Assembly (NCBI RefSeq): GCF_017355915.2 | Contig: NZ_JAFEUV020000022.1 | Coordinates: 1-64,000 of the forward strand | DNA: 64,000 bases | Direction of reading: 5' to 3' | Origin: Telluribacter roseus | Lineage (GTDB): Bacteria; Bacteroidota; Bacteroidia; Cytophagales; Spirosomataceae | Part shown: in pieces, positions 42,726-51,935 of the stretch | How the letters are laid out: each line of letters opens with the position of its first letter | Numbering within the stretch: the first letter of the stretch is position 1 | The notes under the pieces: generated by a model | Databases searched by the model: none | What the model was told of the DNA's origin: nothing | What the model saw: only the letters and a program-made list of their open reading frames with translations | Program-made: the position numbers and the translations under genes

Positions 42726-44120
42726 ATGAACATACTTGTACAACTTACGTATCTGATATCGGCGGTACTTTTTATCGTAGGTATCAAGAAGCTGAACCGT
42801 ACGCAGGAAGCCCGCCAGGGCAACACCCTGTCGTCGGTGGCGATGCTGCTGGCTATCCTGGCTACCATTACCTACGTAGAGGCGCTGACGCTGCCCGAAA
42901 TCCTGGCCTGTATTGTAATCGGTGGAGCTATCGGTCTAATCTGGGCCCGCAAGGTAGAGATGACCCAGATGCCCGAGATGGTGGCGATCTTCAACGGTTT
43001 CGGGGGCGCGGCTTCCTTTCTGGTAGCCATGTCCGACTACTGGACCCGCGCCGTGGAGCAGCCTGACCTTTCTACTGACCTGGTAACGCTTATTAGTATC
43101 CTCCTTAGTGTATTGATTGGTGGTGTCACTTTCACCGGTTCGCTGGCGGCCTATGGCAAATTGAGCGGTAAGATCAGCGGTAACGCTATCGTATTTGGTG
43201 GTCAGCACCTGCTCAACCTGGTGCTCCTGATCGTGACCATAGTATGCGGCGTAATGGTTTCACTTGAAATCGACCTGGTAACGGCCATGCTGGTACTGGC
43301 GGCTATCTCGCTGGTACTGGGGGTACTGGTGGTAATTCCCATCGGGGGGGCCGATATGCCCGTGGTAATCTCGCTGCTCAACTCCTACTCGGGTATGGCG
43401 GCCTGTACTACTGGTTTCGTGCTGAACAACTCTGTACTGATCGTAACGGGAGCTTTGGTAGGTGCTTCGGGTATCATCCTGACTCAGATCATGTGTAAGG
43501 CCATGAACCGCTCGCTGGTGAGCGTACTGCTGGGTGGCTTTGGGGCTACTTCGGGTGCCGCTGCTGCTGCGGGTGGTGGTAGCGAAATGGTCATCAAAGA
43601 AGTAGGTGTGGAAGAAGCCGCCATGATCTTTGATTCGGCCTCGTCGGTGATCGTGGTACCCGGCTACGGTATGGCCGTGGCGCAGGCCCAGCACGTCGTG
43701 CGGGAGATGATGGACCTGCTCGAAAAGAAAGGCGTGAACGTACGCTTTGCCATACACCCTGTAGCGGGTCGTATGCCCGGCCACATGAACGTACTGCTGG
43801 CCGAGTCCAATGTACCTTACGACAAGCTTATCGAGATGGAAGAGATCAACGACGACTTCTCCAACACCGATGTAGTATTGGTAGTAGGGGCCAACGACGT
43901 AGTAAATCCGGCCGCCCGTACCAATCCGGCCAGTCCAATCTTTGGTATGCCTATCCTGAATGCTGATAAGGCCCGAACCGTGATCGTGAGCAAGCGCTCC
44001 ATGGCAGCAGGCTACGCCGGTATCGAAAACGAACTCTTCGGCTACGACAACTGCCTCATGCTCTTCGGCGACGCCAAGTCTACCCTGACGAAGATGGTGG
44101 GGGAACTGAAAGAGATGTAA
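42726..44120 (+). CDS. pntB: NAD(P) transhydrogenase beta subunit
   Basis: A 464-residue protein with about nine TM helices followed by the NADP-binding domain III (from about 285). Landmarks are EMVAIFNGFGGAASFLVA, LLNSYSGMAACTTGFVL, the NADP site VPGYGMAVAQAQHVVRE, HPVAGRMPGHMNVLLAE and the end segment DDVVN-like VVGANDVVNPAA with GMPILNADKA. It binds NADP(H) and forms the rest of the proton path. It is the last gene of the three-gene operon, which ends in a clear terminator. Confidence 0.94.
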   Translation: MNILVQLTYLISAVLFIVGIKKLNRTQEARQGNTLSSVAMLLAILATITYVEALTLPEILACIVIGGAIGLIWARKVEMTQMPEMVAIFNGFGGAASFLVAMSDYWTRAVEQPDLSTDLVTLISILLSVLIGGVTFTGSLAAYGKLSGKISGNAIVFGGQHLLNLVLLIVTIVCGVMVSLEIDLVTAMLVLAAISLVLGVLVVIPIGGADMPVVISLLNSYSGMAACTTGFVLNNSVLIVTGALVGASGIILTQIMCKAMNRSLVSVLLGGFGATSGAAAAAGGGSEMVIKEVGVEEAAMIFDSASSVIVVPGYGMAVAQAQHVVREMMDLLEKKGVNVRFAIHPVAGRMPGHMNVLLAESNVPYDKLIEMEEINDDFSNTDVVLVVGANDVVNPAARTNPASPIFGMPILNADKARTVIVSKRSMAAGYAGIENELFGYDNCLMLFGDAKSTLTKMVGELKEM

Positions 44121-44143
44121 ATCTTGATGAAATAAAAGTATTG

Positions 44144-44180
44144 AGCGTGCGGTAGGAGAAACCCTAACGCACGCTTTTTT
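44144..44180 (+). terminator. Terminator of the transhydrogenase operon
   Basis: Stem AGCGTGCG/CGCACGCT with an inner TAGG/CCTA pair (44144-44175) is followed by TTTTTT. Confidence 0.9.
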
Positions 44181-44259
44181 GTGTAGGCGCTGTATTTCTC
44201 AGTGTGACCGGTGTCCTCACCGGCCTTTGGTGCTGCTACATACCTACTATTCTAACTTC

Positions 44260-45351
44260 ATGAAGCATTACCTGTACCTCGTCTTTCTGCTGCTTCTATC
44301 CATCTGTGCGGAGGCCCAGGTCCGGCAGACGCTGCTGCTAACTGCTCCGCAGCAACGGGAAGTAACGATACTAGTTAAAACTAACCCAGAAGTACAGGCC
44401 CTGTGGAAACCCGTGGAGCAGGAGGCGAAACAGTACCTGAGTGACCAGCCCCGTCCCCGGCGCGTGATCTACTACGAGGGGCTACTGGATACTAATCCCG
44501 ACCGAATACAGACTACCGAGAGCCTCAAAGACCTGGATAAGGTAGCGGTATGGCTATCGGCCTGGTACGGTACTCAAGAGGCTGTCTATGCTAACAAAAT
44601 AAAGGGGTACCTGCTGGCTTGGGTAGATACTTACCAGCCTACGGGTAACCCTATTAATGAGAATAAGCTGGAGCCACTGGTGTATAGTTACCAGGTACTT
44701 AAGAAGTACTTCTCCAAAGAGGAGAAACGTCAGGTAGACCAATGGCTGACCAAGCTTGCGGAGGCGGAGATGGCCTTTCCCCGTATTCCCGAAAACAACT
44801 GGAAAGCCAAGCACATCAAACTGGTAGGTACCATCGGCCTGGTGCTGCAAAAGCCCCAGTATGTAGCGTACGCGCAGGAGCAGTTTAAGACGTACATTGA
44901 TAGGGCCCTCTACGCTGACGGCACCAGCCGGGACCTGATCGAACGCGACGCCCTGAGCTACCACGTGTCGGGCCTGGACCCGCTCCTAATCTATGCCCTT
45001 ACTGTGGAGCAGCTAGGAGACAAGCAAGACCACTTCCGCCCCTTTACCTACCAAAGCCCCGAGGGGGGCAGTATCCAAAAATCCATAGACTATGTAGTAC
45101 CTTACGCCAGAAAAGAGAAGGTGCATAAGGAGTGGGTGAATACGAAAGTAGAGCTGGACCGGCAACGGGCCAAAGCAGGGCTGGAGCACTACCAGCCTGG
45201 AAGGTTGTACGAGCCGGAAAGCTCGGTAGACTTATTTACTCTGGCTTCTTATTTCCATCCCCATTACAGAGATGTAGTTCGGGTACTTAGGAAAGAGGGC
45301 TTTAAGGAATATGATTCGTGGCTGTCGGTACTGGTAGAGGCATGCAGGTGA
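44260..45351 (+). CDS. Alginate-lyase-family secreted protein
   Basis: About 363 residues from the ATG at 44260, which gives a clean signal peptide (MKHYLYLVFLLLLSICAEAQ); the in-frame TTG 27 codons upstream lies in the preceding terminator and is rejected. The mature part is helical and resembles the alginate lyase (PF05426-type) toroid: ENKLEPLVYSYQVLKKYF, then RIPENNWKAKHIKLVGTIGL, and the block DGTSRDLIERDALSYHVSGL, where the NNW..K and His/Tyr pairs are the usual catalytic neighbourhood. It probably cleaves a uronate-containing polysaccharide in the periplasm or outside. No susC/susD genes are near, so it is not part of a visible utilisation locus. Confidence 0.75.
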   Translation: MKHYLYLVFLLLLSICAEAQVRQTLLLTAPQQREVTILVKTNPEVQALWKPVEQEAKQYLSDQPRPRRVIYYEGLLDTNPDRIQTTESLKDLDKVAVWLSAWYGTQEAVYANKIKGYLLAWVDTYQPTGNPINENKLEPLVYSYQVLKKYFSKEEKRQVDQWLTKLAEAEMAFPRIPENNWKAKHIKLVGTIGLVLQKPQYVAYAQEQFKTYIDRALYADGTSRDLIERDALSYHVSGLDPLLIYALTVEQLGDKQDHFRPFTYQSPEGGSIQKSIDYVVPYARKEKVHKEWVNTKVELDRQRAKAGLEHYQPGRLYEPESSVDLFTLASYFHPHYRDVVRVLRKEGFKEYDSWLSVLVEACR

Positions 45352-45467
45352 GGTACTGTTAATCCCTGCTGTATGGCTGTCTGTAGGTAGTCATATCACC
45401 AGCCAGTGGGGCAGCCTCTGTCGTTTTCCAACTCTGCTAACCCCTTCGCTTTCTACGGGCAAACCAT

Positions 45468-45475
45468 TATCTTTG
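45468..45475 (+). promoter_or_regulatory. -7 box of gatB
   Basis: TATCTTTG fits the Bacteroidota TAnnTTTG consensus, 23 bases before the gatB ATG at 45499. It lies inside the upstream part of the same open frame, which supports the downstream ATG as the real start. A -33 element is not obvious. Confidence 0.45.
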
Positions 45476-45498
45476 TAAGAAGCGTATATAATGTAAGC

Positions 45499-46995
45499 AT
45501 GATTTCTACAACACTACAACCGGCCGAGGTAACGGACGAACTCTTAGAAAAGTACGAAACCGTAATCGGACTCGAAGTACACTGTCAGCTTTTGACCGAC
45601 TCCAAATTATTCACTACTGATATAAATCGTTTCGGGGCCGAGCCTAATACCAATATTGGTGCGCTGACGCTGGCCCTGCCGGGTACCCTTCCCAAGCTCA
45701 ACAAGAAGGCTCTCGAGTACGCCGTGCGTATGGGGCTGGCCTGTGGCTGTACCATTACGCGCCGTACCATATTCGACCGCAAAAACTACTTCTATCCTGA
45801 CCTTCCTAAGGGGTACCAGATCTCGCAGGACAAGGCGCCGATCTGCCAGGGCGGAGGTATCCTGATCACAACTAAAGGCCCAGACGGAAAACCCATAGAA
45901 AAGACCATCCGGCTGCACCACATCCACCTGGAAGAAGACGCGGGCAAGTCTGTACACGACGGCAACGATACGGCTACCTTACTGGACTACAACCGCGCCG
46001 GTACGCCGCTGATCGAGATGGTGTCGGAGCCCGATCTGCGTTCGGCCGAGGAAACGGGGGCTTACGTGACAGCGATCCGTCAGCTGGTAAGGTACCTGGA
46101 TGTTTGTGATGGCAACATGGAGGAAGGCTCCTTGCGCTGCGATGTCAACATCTCAATCCGGCCCTGGGGACAGGAGGAGTTTGGTACCAAGGTAGAGATC
46201 AAGAACATGAACTCGATCCGCAACATTATGCGGGCGGTCGAGTACGAGTGGCGCCGTCAGGTTGCACTAGCCGAGAGCGGAGGTACCATCACGCAGGAAA
46301 CCCGGATGTTCGACGCTGATTCGGGACAGACCTATGGTATGCGGGTGAAGGAAACCATGAACGACTACCGCTACTTCCCCGATCCGGATCTGTGCCCCGT
46401 AGTACTGTCGGATGAGTGGATGGAGGAGGTAAAAGCCAAAATGCCCGCTTTGCCCAATGAGCTGCGTGAGAAGTTTGTGAGCCAGTACGGTATACCTGCC
46501 TACGACGCCGCTCAGTTAACCGATACCAAGGAAATGGCTGCCTACTTTGAAGAAGTATGCAGTCACACTACGCACTACAAGACGGCTTCTAACTGGCTGA
46601 TGGGTCCTGTGAAGTCTTACCTGAATGAAACGGGCGAGGATATGGAGGCTTTCCCCCTGAAGGCCGTCGTGCTGGCCGGACTGATCGAATTGGTAGAAAC
46701 AGGGGTGATCAGCCACTCGACCGCTACCCAGAAAGCCTTCCCGGCCCTGCTGGAAGATGCGGAGCAGTCGCCCCGCGAGCTGGCCGAAGCAAATAACTGG
46801 CTGCAGAACCGCAATACCGGAGAGCTGGAAACGTTGGTAGATGAGGTATTGGCCGCCATGCCGGACAAGGTAACTGCCTACCGCAAAGGCAAAAAAGGCT
46901 TGCTCGGACTTTTTGTCGGAGAAGTCATGAAAAAGTCACGCGGAACGGCCGATCCTAAGCTGGTGAACGAATTGCTGGCTGAAAAACTTAAGTAG
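45499..46995 (+). CDS. gatB: Aspartyl/glutamyl-tRNA amidotransferase subunit B
   Basis: About 498 residues from the ATG at 45499 (MISTTLQPAEV), chosen because YETVIGLEVHCQLLTDSKLF, the family start, follows closely and a promoter box lies upstream of this ATG. Other landmarks are GALTLALPGTLPKLNK, FDRKNYFYPDLPKGYQISQ and MEEGSLRCDVNIS; a YqeY-like helical tail ends the protein. GatB activates the misacylated tRNA in the GatCAB complex that makes Gln-tRNA and Asn-tRNA. The partner genes gatA and gatC are not in the window, as is common in this phylum. Confidence 0.95.
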   Translation: MISTTLQPAEVTDELLEKYETVIGLEVHCQLLTDSKLFTTDINRFGAEPNTNIGALTLALPGTLPKLNKKALEYAVRMGLACGCTITRRTIFDRKNYFYPDLPKGYQISQDKAPICQGGGILITTKGPDGKPIEKTIRLHHIHLEEDAGKSVHDGNDTATLLDYNRAGTPLIEMVSEPDLRSAEETGAYVTAIRQLVRYLDVCDGNMEEGSLRCDVNISIRPWGQEEFGTKVEIKNMNSIRNIMRAVEYEWRRQVALAESGGTITQETRMFDADSGQTYGMRVKETMNDYRYFPDPDLCPVVLSDEWMEEVKAKMPALPNELREKFVSQYGIPAYDAAQLTDTKEMAAYFEEVCSHTTHYKTASNWLMGPVKSYLNETGEDMEAFPLKAVVLAGLIELVETGVISHSTATQKAFPALLEDAEQSPRELAEANNWLQNRNTGELETLVDEVLAAMPDKVTAYRKGKKGLLGLFVGEVMKKSRGTADPKLVNELLAEKLK

Positions 46996-47063
46996 AACAA
47001 GTGGCCGGGTAAAGAGTTGATCTTTACGCTACTACACCCATATATCTAACAAGAAGCAGACGT

Positions 47064-48200
47064 ATGAAAAGGATGATGTATCTGATGGGACTGGTGCTGT
47101 GGGGGGCGATAGCCCAGGCACAAATTCCCAAAGAATTCTCCGTTGCCGGAAAAATAAAAAATGGCAGCGCGGGCGAAAAAGTATACCTGCAGCTGTCAAC
47201 CAACCCGCCCACTCCGGTAGACTCCACCACACTGGCGGCCGATGGTACCTTTACCATCAGGGCTACTGAGAAGGATGGCGGTAATTTTTATATTCTTAAC
47301 GTAGCCAATCGGCAGAGGGTTGTCCTGCTGGTAGAGGGGGGAGAGCAGCTCAATGTCGTAGCTGACGGCTACGAACAGGACCCCAACGGTAAGCCCGGCA
47401 AGGCCGACGTAAAAGGCTCTAAGAACATGGAGTACTACGCTAAGCTGGTAGACCTGAACCAGACGATGGTAGAGAAGGTGAACAAGTGGAATGAGGAGTT
47501 TGCCAAGGCCAACGAAAAGAAAGATACCAAGAAGGCGCAGGAAATACAGGCGTCTTTTCAGAAAGCCGAAGAGGAGCACCTTTCTAACATTAAGGCGCTG
47601 ATCCCGGAGATGGGTACCTCTATGGTGGCCATTTTTGCCGCTAATAACCTGCTGAATCCGGAGCGTGATTTCGAAATGATGAATGCCGTAGCAGAGCGAT
47701 TCAAGAAAGAAAACCCGGACTCCAAGTTAGCGCAGATGTACATTGGCTACATTAAGCGGATCAAAGGTATATCGGTAGGTGATGTTGCGCCTGATTTCAC
47801 GCTCAACAGTCCTGACGGTACTCCCATCAGCCTTTCTTCGCTACGTGGTAAGTACGTCCTGATCGACTTCTGGGCGGCCTGGTGCGGCCCTTGTCGGATG
47901 GAAAACCCCAACGTGGTAAAGATGTACAACAAGTACAAGGACAAAGGCTTTACCATCTATGGTGTGTCTCTGGACAGCAGTAAGGATGCGTGGGTAGGGG
48001 CGATCAAGAAAGATGGCCTGCCCTGGCACCACGGCTCAGAGCTGAAAAAGTGGAACTCGGAAGTAGCCCAGACTTACGGTGTCAACGCCATACCGGCAAC
48101 CTACCTGCTCGATAAGGAAGGTAAAGTAATTGCCAAGAACCTACGCGGCGCTTCTCTTGAAAACAAGCTGGCGGAGCTGCTGGGAGCAGAAGGGAAGTAA
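47064..48200 (+). CDS. TlpA/ResA-type thiol-disulfide protein with DUF4369-like N-terminus
   Basis: A 378-residue exported protein: signal peptide ending near AIAQAQ, a beta-rich DUF4369-like domain (about 25-115), a helical linker rich in Lys and Glu (120-185) and a thioredoxin fold (235-375). The active site is AAWCGPCRME (C274, C277), with a cis-Pro in NAIPATYLLDKEG. Family members sit in the periplasm or outer membrane and reduce disulfides, often for cytochrome c maturation or protein folding; the heme lipoprotein at 21625 could be a client, though nothing links them. It is monocistronic with a terminator behind it. Confidence 0.9.
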   Translation: MKRMMYLMGLVLWGAIAQAQIPKEFSVAGKIKNGSAGEKVYLQLSTNPPTPVDSTTLAADGTFTIRATEKDGGNFYILNVANRQRVVLLVEGGEQLNVVADGYEQDPNGKPGKADVKGSKNMEYYAKLVDLNQTMVEKVNKWNEEFAKANEKKDTKKAQEIQASFQKAEEEHLSNIKALIPEMGTSMVAIFAANNLLNPERDFEMMNAVAERFKKENPDSKLAQMYIGYIKRIKGISVGDVAPDFTLNSPDGTPISLSSLRGKYVLIDFWAAWCGPCRMENPNVVKMYNKYKDKGFTIYGVSLDSSKDAWVGAIKKDGLPWHHGSELKKWNSEVAQTYGVNAIPATYLLDKEGKVIAKNLRGASLENKLAELLGAEGK

Positions 48201-48228
48201 GATTTCGTACAGGTAATATACATTCATG

Positions 48229-48260
48229 AACGGTACTACACAGGTAGTACCGTTTTTTTG
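48229..48260 (+). terminator. Terminator of the TlpA-type gene
   Basis: A perfect 11-bp stem (48229-48239 with 48244-48254) followed by a run of T. Confidence 0.9.
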
Positions 48261-48389
48261 TGCCCTGCCGGTTCATTCTCTGTGAGTTTCTTCGACTCAC
48301 ACAAGCGCTTTTCGTATCTTGCCGCCTGTTTCTGAGCCACAGATCATTGCGGCAGAAGTAGTCCTGAAATTTTAACCCCTCTTTTGTTC

Positions 48390-49193
48390 ATGAAGATTGC
48401 CATAGTTGGGTGCGGTAATATGGGAATGGCCTTTGCCCGTGCCTTTTTGAAGTTTGATCTGGTCAAAAAAGAAGATTTCCTGCTGGTGGAGAAAAGCCCG
48501 GAGCGTATGGAGAGCCTGCGTAGCTTTCAGCCGGGCGTACTGACGGGCATCATCGGCCCGCAGATCGGTGAGTACGATCTGGTGATCTTGTCTGTCAAGC
48601 CGCAGGACTTTGTATCGGTACAGGGAGCACTGGCAGAGGTAATAAAGCCGCAGCAGGTTGTTTTCTCTATCATGGCCGGTATCACCATTGCTACCATTCA
48701 GGAAGCTTTGCAGCACAAGCTAGTCATACGGGCTATGCCTAATACTCCAGCCATGCTGGGTATGGGTATCACGGCCTACGCGTCTTCGCCGGAAGTAGAT
48801 CTTCAGCAGCTTCGCCGGGTCGAAAACCTCATAAATGCCACGGGACGCTCTGTATTTCTGGAAGAAGAAAGCCAGCTGGACGCCGTTACGGCACTTAGTG
48901 GTAGTGGCCCCGCGTATTTCTTTTACCTGGTCAAGGCCATGGTAGAGGCCGGTAAGCAGATGGGCTTTGAGGAGTCGGTGGCTTCGCTGCTGGTAAAGCA
49001 GACCATGCTGGGCTCCTTTCACCTGATCAATAATGCCGATAAATCGCTGGATGAACTGATAAAAGCCGTAGCCTCCAAAGGAGGTACTACCGAGGCGGCT
49101 CTGAGGCAGTTTGAAGAGGGAGCACTGGCCGAAACACTGGCTAAGGGTATACTGGCCGCAGAGCGCAGGGCGCAGGAATTATCAAAGGGATAA
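48390..49193 (+). CDS. proC: Pyrroline-5-carboxylate reductase
   Basis: 267 residues from the ATG at 48390 (MKIAIVGCGNMGMAFA); the TTG two codons earlier is less likely. The N-terminal Rossmann fold has GCGNMG. The middle has IRAMPNTPAMLGMGITAYA, and the C-terminal dimerisation domain has AVTALSGSGPAYFFYLVKAM and SKGGTTEAALRQFEEG, the ProC signatures. It catalyses the last step of proline synthesis with NAD(P)H. The final 12 codons (to the stop at 49191) recur in a diverged form at 50302-50337. Confidence 0.95.
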   Translation: MKIAIVGCGNMGMAFARAFLKFDLVKKEDFLLVEKSPERMESLRSFQPGVLTGIIGPQIGEYDLVILSVKPQDFVSVQGALAEVIKPQQVVFSIMAGITIATIQEALQHKLVIRAMPNTPAMLGMGITAYASSPEVDLQQLRRVENLINATGRSVFLEEESQLDAVTALSGSGPAYFFYLVKAMVEAGKQMGFEESVASLLVKQTMLGSFHLINNADKSLDELIKAVASKGGTTEAALRQFEEGALAETLAKGILAAERRAQELSKG

Positions 49194-49204
49194 GGAAAAG
49201 CGGA

Positions 49205-49260
49205 GGAAAGCAGGAAGGGAGGAAAGTAGTTGATCTTCTTTCGTACCCTTCCTGCTTTCC
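49205..49260. terminator. Long hairpin after proC
   Basis: Two perfect 15-base arms (49205-49219 with 49246-49260) enclose 26 bases. It lies between proC and the convergent uncharacterised gene and can terminate either, though no long T tract is present. Confidence 0.55.
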
Positions 49261-49285
49261 TGCTTTTCTCCCTTGCTCCTTTTAT

Positions 49286-50023
49286 TCACTCAATCACTAA
49301 GGTGTCGTAATACGCCAGAGCGGCTATTACTTCATCTTTGGTTAACTTCTTCTTAGACCGAAGCCTATCTTTTAACTGGTTGGCTTTCTCAGGCAATGCC
49401 GCCAGCAGTGACTCAGTGGTCAGCTTAATTTCTACCGGGTCGGCACTGCCTTTCCGGATGTAGTACCGCTCAACGGTTACGTATTCACCATCGAAGTCAC
49501 GAGCATCCTTACTCTTCCAGTTGGTTTCATGTTGCCGGCGGTAATTGACCAGAAATTTGGTTGTCCCCGTATTAAATACAGCGAAATAGGTTCGTGTCGT
49601 TGTACCTAGAAATTTGATTGGTAGACTTACAAAGGGTACTCCATTGATGGAGAATGCAATCGGTATTACGGGGGTTTCTTTATCTGAGTCAGGGAACCGG
49701 CACAGGATTTCATCAGTAAACAAATTGTAGGCGATTTGGCAGGGAACGTCTTCTCCCTTGCCATCTATATTTACCGTTCCTGACTGCCATATAGGAAAAC
49801 TCATGTAAGGGCTTCCCAGAAAGACCCTCTCCAAAACAGAGCCATCGTTTCTTCGGTATATATCGAAAGTGGTAACAAGTTTCCCTTTGTCGTTCTCAAA
49901 TACTTTATAATTTTTAGCAATGAATGGGCCACTTACTGACCTGCCTGTGTGATCAAGCTGACAAAAGGCCAGAGTATTGATGGTAAACAGAGAGAGTAGG
50001 ATGAACAGGAGGCGGAGCAGCAT
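49286..50023 (-). CDS. Uncharacterised exported protein
   Basis: A 245-residue protein with a signal peptide (MLLRLLFILLSLFTINTLAF, cleavage near CQ). I do not recognise the family. The mature part is beta-rich: KLVTTFDIYRRNDGSVLERV, then FLGSPYMSFPIWQSGTVNID and YVTVERYYIRKGSADPVEIK. It ends in two charged helices (LPEKANQLKDRLRSKKKLTK and a final AALAYYDTLVIE). It is probably periplasmic. Its position is odd: proC lies to the left and a diverged copy of the last 12 proC codons lies to the right, so the gene may have arrived in the same event that left that copy. Confidence 0.75.
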   Translation of the reverse strand: MLLRLLFILLSLFTINTLAFCQLDHTGRSVSGPFIAKNYKVFENDKGKLVTTFDIYRRNDGSVLERVFLGSPYMSFPIWQSGTVNIDGKGEDVPCQIAYNLFTDEILCRFPDSDKETPVIPIAFSINGVPFVSLPIKFLGTTTRTYFAVFNTGTTKFLVNYRRQHETNWKSKDARDFDGEYVTVERYYIRKGSADPVEIKLTTESLLAALPEKANQLKDRLRSKKKLTKDEVIAALAYYDTLVIE

Positions 50024-50301
50024 ATTGCAGAACTTGTTTGAAGTGTGGAGTCAAAGTTGCAGCAGCGGTATTGGGCGTCCGACTATCTTGAAGGAAAATC
50101 TAAAATGATATATTCCCTTATGAGTTGTCAGTTCCCTTCTGGAAGTTATTGAAAATAGTTTTGGATGACAAGCGGGAGGTTAATCTTTTTAATGCGTACT
50201 ACTCCATACGCATTTCAGGGTGACTAAAATTGCTTATTGGGGCAAAAGCCAGGTAGCTTGCCACCCCGGCAGTTCCGGGCCGCGACGGCGATCCGGCTTT
50301 A

Positions 50302-50337
50302 GCAGAAAACAGGGCGCAGGAATTATCGAAAGGGTAG
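50302..50337 (+). pseudogene. Diverged copy of the last 12 codons of proC
   Basis: This stretch reads AENRAQELSKG-stop, against AERRAQELSKG-stop at the end of proC (49158-49193). The nucleotides differ mainly at third codon positions: TCA/TCG, AAG/AAA, GGA/GGG and the stop TAA/TAG. Homology ends abruptly upstream. The synonymous pattern means the copy diverged while it was still part of a translated proC, so it likely derives from another proC allele and not from a recent local duplication. Confidence 0.7.
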
Positions 50338-50346
50338 TTTTATAAT

Positions 50347-50395
50347 GAAGAGTGAGAAGTGAAGAATGAAAAACGTTTTTCACTTCTCACTCTTC
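50347..50395. terminator. Long hairpin downstream of purB
   Basis: Perfect 15-base arms (50347-50361 with 50381-50395) lie just beyond the end of purB. AAAAAC and GTTTTT in the loop also pair, making a nearly continuous stem. Short CACTCTT repeats follow at 50390-50412. It probably terminates purB. Confidence 0.6.
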
Positions 50396-50424
50396 ACTCT
50401 TCACTCTTCACTTATTGAGCTTGC

Positions 50425-51780
50425 TCAACGATTATCCTCTACAATACCCAGGTAGTTGAACGGCGTAATCCGGCGTAGTTCTTCACGTACGGATTCTGAT
50501 ACGTCCAAGGTCTCAACGAAGCGTGAGAGAGATTCCTGGGTAATCCGCTCATTCGTACGTGTGAGGTTCTTAAGCGCTTCGTAAGGCTTAGGATATCCCT
50601 CCCGACGCAGGATCGTCTGGATCGCCTCCGACACCACCGGCCAGTTATCTTCCAGGTCCTGCTTCAGTACCTGTTCGTTTAGCTCCAGTTTGCCCAATCC
50701 TTTCAGCAGTGAGTTCAGGGCAATGATCTGGTGAGCGATGGGTACTCCTATATTACGCAGTACCGTCGAGTCGGTCAGGTCGCGCTGTAGCCGTGATACG
50801 GGTAGCTTCGACGAGAAGTGGTCAAAAAGAGCGTTGGCAATACCCAGGTTACCTTCGGAGTTTTCAAAGTCAATGGGGTTGACCTTATGAGGCATGGCCG
50901 ACGATCCTACTTCACCTGCTTTGATCTTCTGCTTGAAGTAGTTCATGGAAATATACGTCCAGAGGTCGCGGTTCAGGTCCACCAGGATCGTATTCAGTCG
51001 CTTCAGGCCGTCAAACAGGGCTGCCAGGTTATCGTAGTGCTCAATCTGGGTAGTGTGTTTGCTGCGCTTCAGACTCAGACTCTCCACAAAGCGGTGGGCA
51101 AAGCTCATCCAGTCTATATCCGGATAGGCTACGTGGTGGGCGTTGAAGTTACCCGTAGCGCCACCAAACTTCGCTGAGTACGGTACACACTCCAGTAATT
51201 CAAACTGCCGCTCGATCCGCTCTACAAATACCAGAAACTCCTTACCTACACGAGTAGGCGAAGCCGGCTGACCATGGGTAAAGGCCAGCATGGGTACATT
51301 ACGCCATTCAATCGACATCCGCTTCAGGACAAACAGGACCTGGCGGAAGAGGGGTTTTACCTGTTTTTCCAGCGCATCTTTCAGCGACAGCGGAATAGCC
51401 GTATTGTTGATATCCTGAGAAGTAAGTCCGAAGTGGATAAACTCCTGCACCTCGCTCAGCCCCAGTTGGTCAAATTTTTCTTTAAGAAAATACTCGACCG
51501 CCTTCACATCATGATTAGTTTCCTTCTCAATGTTCTTTATATGAAGAGCGTCATTCTCGTTGAATCCTTCGTATATATCACGTAGCTTAGGGTACAGACT
51601 CTTATTGAAGTTGGCTAGCTGTGGGAGGGGGAGTTCGCAAAGTGCAATAAAGTACTCGACCTCTACCCATACCCGATAGCGGATCAGAGCATACTCTGAA
51701 AAATAAGCAGAAAGCTCGGCTACTTGCTTGTGGTACCGTCCGTCTACGGGAGATATAGCCGTTAGTTGATTTAAAGCCAT
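50425..51780 (-). CDS. purB: Adenylosuccinate lyase
   Basis: 451 residues from the ATG at 51780 (MALNQLTAISPVDGRYHKQV), preferred over an in-frame ATG nine codons upstream that falls in the -7 box. The fumarase/aspartase signature is GSSAMPHKVNPIDFEN, and the second catalytic block is HFGLTSQDINNTA; FTHGQPASPTRVGKE is also typical. The enzyme acts twice in purine synthesis, on SAICAR and adenylosuccinate. It is divergent from the aquaporin gene. Confidence 0.95.
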   Translation of the reverse strand: MALNQLTAISPVDGRYHKQVAELSAYFSEYALIRYRVWVEVEYFIALCELPLPQLANFNKSLYPKLRDIYEGFNENDALHIKNIEKETNHDVKAVEYFLKEKFDQLGLSEVQEFIHFGLTSQDINNTAIPLSLKDALEKQVKPLFRQVLFVLKRMSIEWRNVPMLAFTHGQPASPTRVGKEFLVFVERIERQFELLECVPYSAKFGGATGNFNAHHVAYPDIDWMSFAHRFVESLSLKRSKHTTQIEHYDNLAALFDGLKRLNTILVDLNRDLWTYISMNYFKQKIKAGEVGSSAMPHKVNPIDFENSEGNLGIANALFDHFSSKLPVSRLQRDLTDSTVLRNIGVPIAHQIIALNSLLKGLGKLELNEQVLKQDLEDNWPVVSEAIQTILRREGYPKPYEALKNLTRTNERITQESLSRFVETLDVSESVREELRRITPFNYLGIVEDNR

Positions 51781-51804
51781 CGTTACTAAAATAATGTTAG
51801 TATA

Positions 51805-51812
51805 CAAAGGTA
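51805..51812 (-). promoter_or_regulatory. -7 box of purB
   Basis: TACCTTTG on the minus strand matches TAnnTTTG, with an expected transcription start near 51798, just before the chosen purB ATG. No clear -33 TTG is present. Confidence 0.45.
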
Positions 51813-51935
51813 GGGGATTTAGTGGGTTGTGTTTTAGGGTTTTTGCGGGAAAATCTTCTTCCTGGTATTTGCTGTGGAAATTTTAATACAATTCTCATAT
51901 TTGTCGAAAATTCATTCTAAACCCTACTAATATTT

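Larger units (their letters stand above)
50024..50424. other. Intergenic region with proC scar and hairpin
   Basis: About 400 bases between two minus-strand genes. It contains a G+C-rich patch (50260-50298), the proC-tail copy and a long hairpin (the last two listed separately). No complete gene is visible. Confidence 0.7.

Noticed and set aside
44179-44259. Upstream TTG start for the alginate-lyase-like gene
   Set aside because: It starts in the T tract of the transhydrogenase terminator and would place 27 Cys/Arg-rich residues before a good signal peptide.
50390-50412. CRISPR-like short repeats (CACTCTT)
   Set aside because: The repeats are seven bases, without spacers, and form part of a hairpin; no CRISPR array or cas gene is seen in the window.
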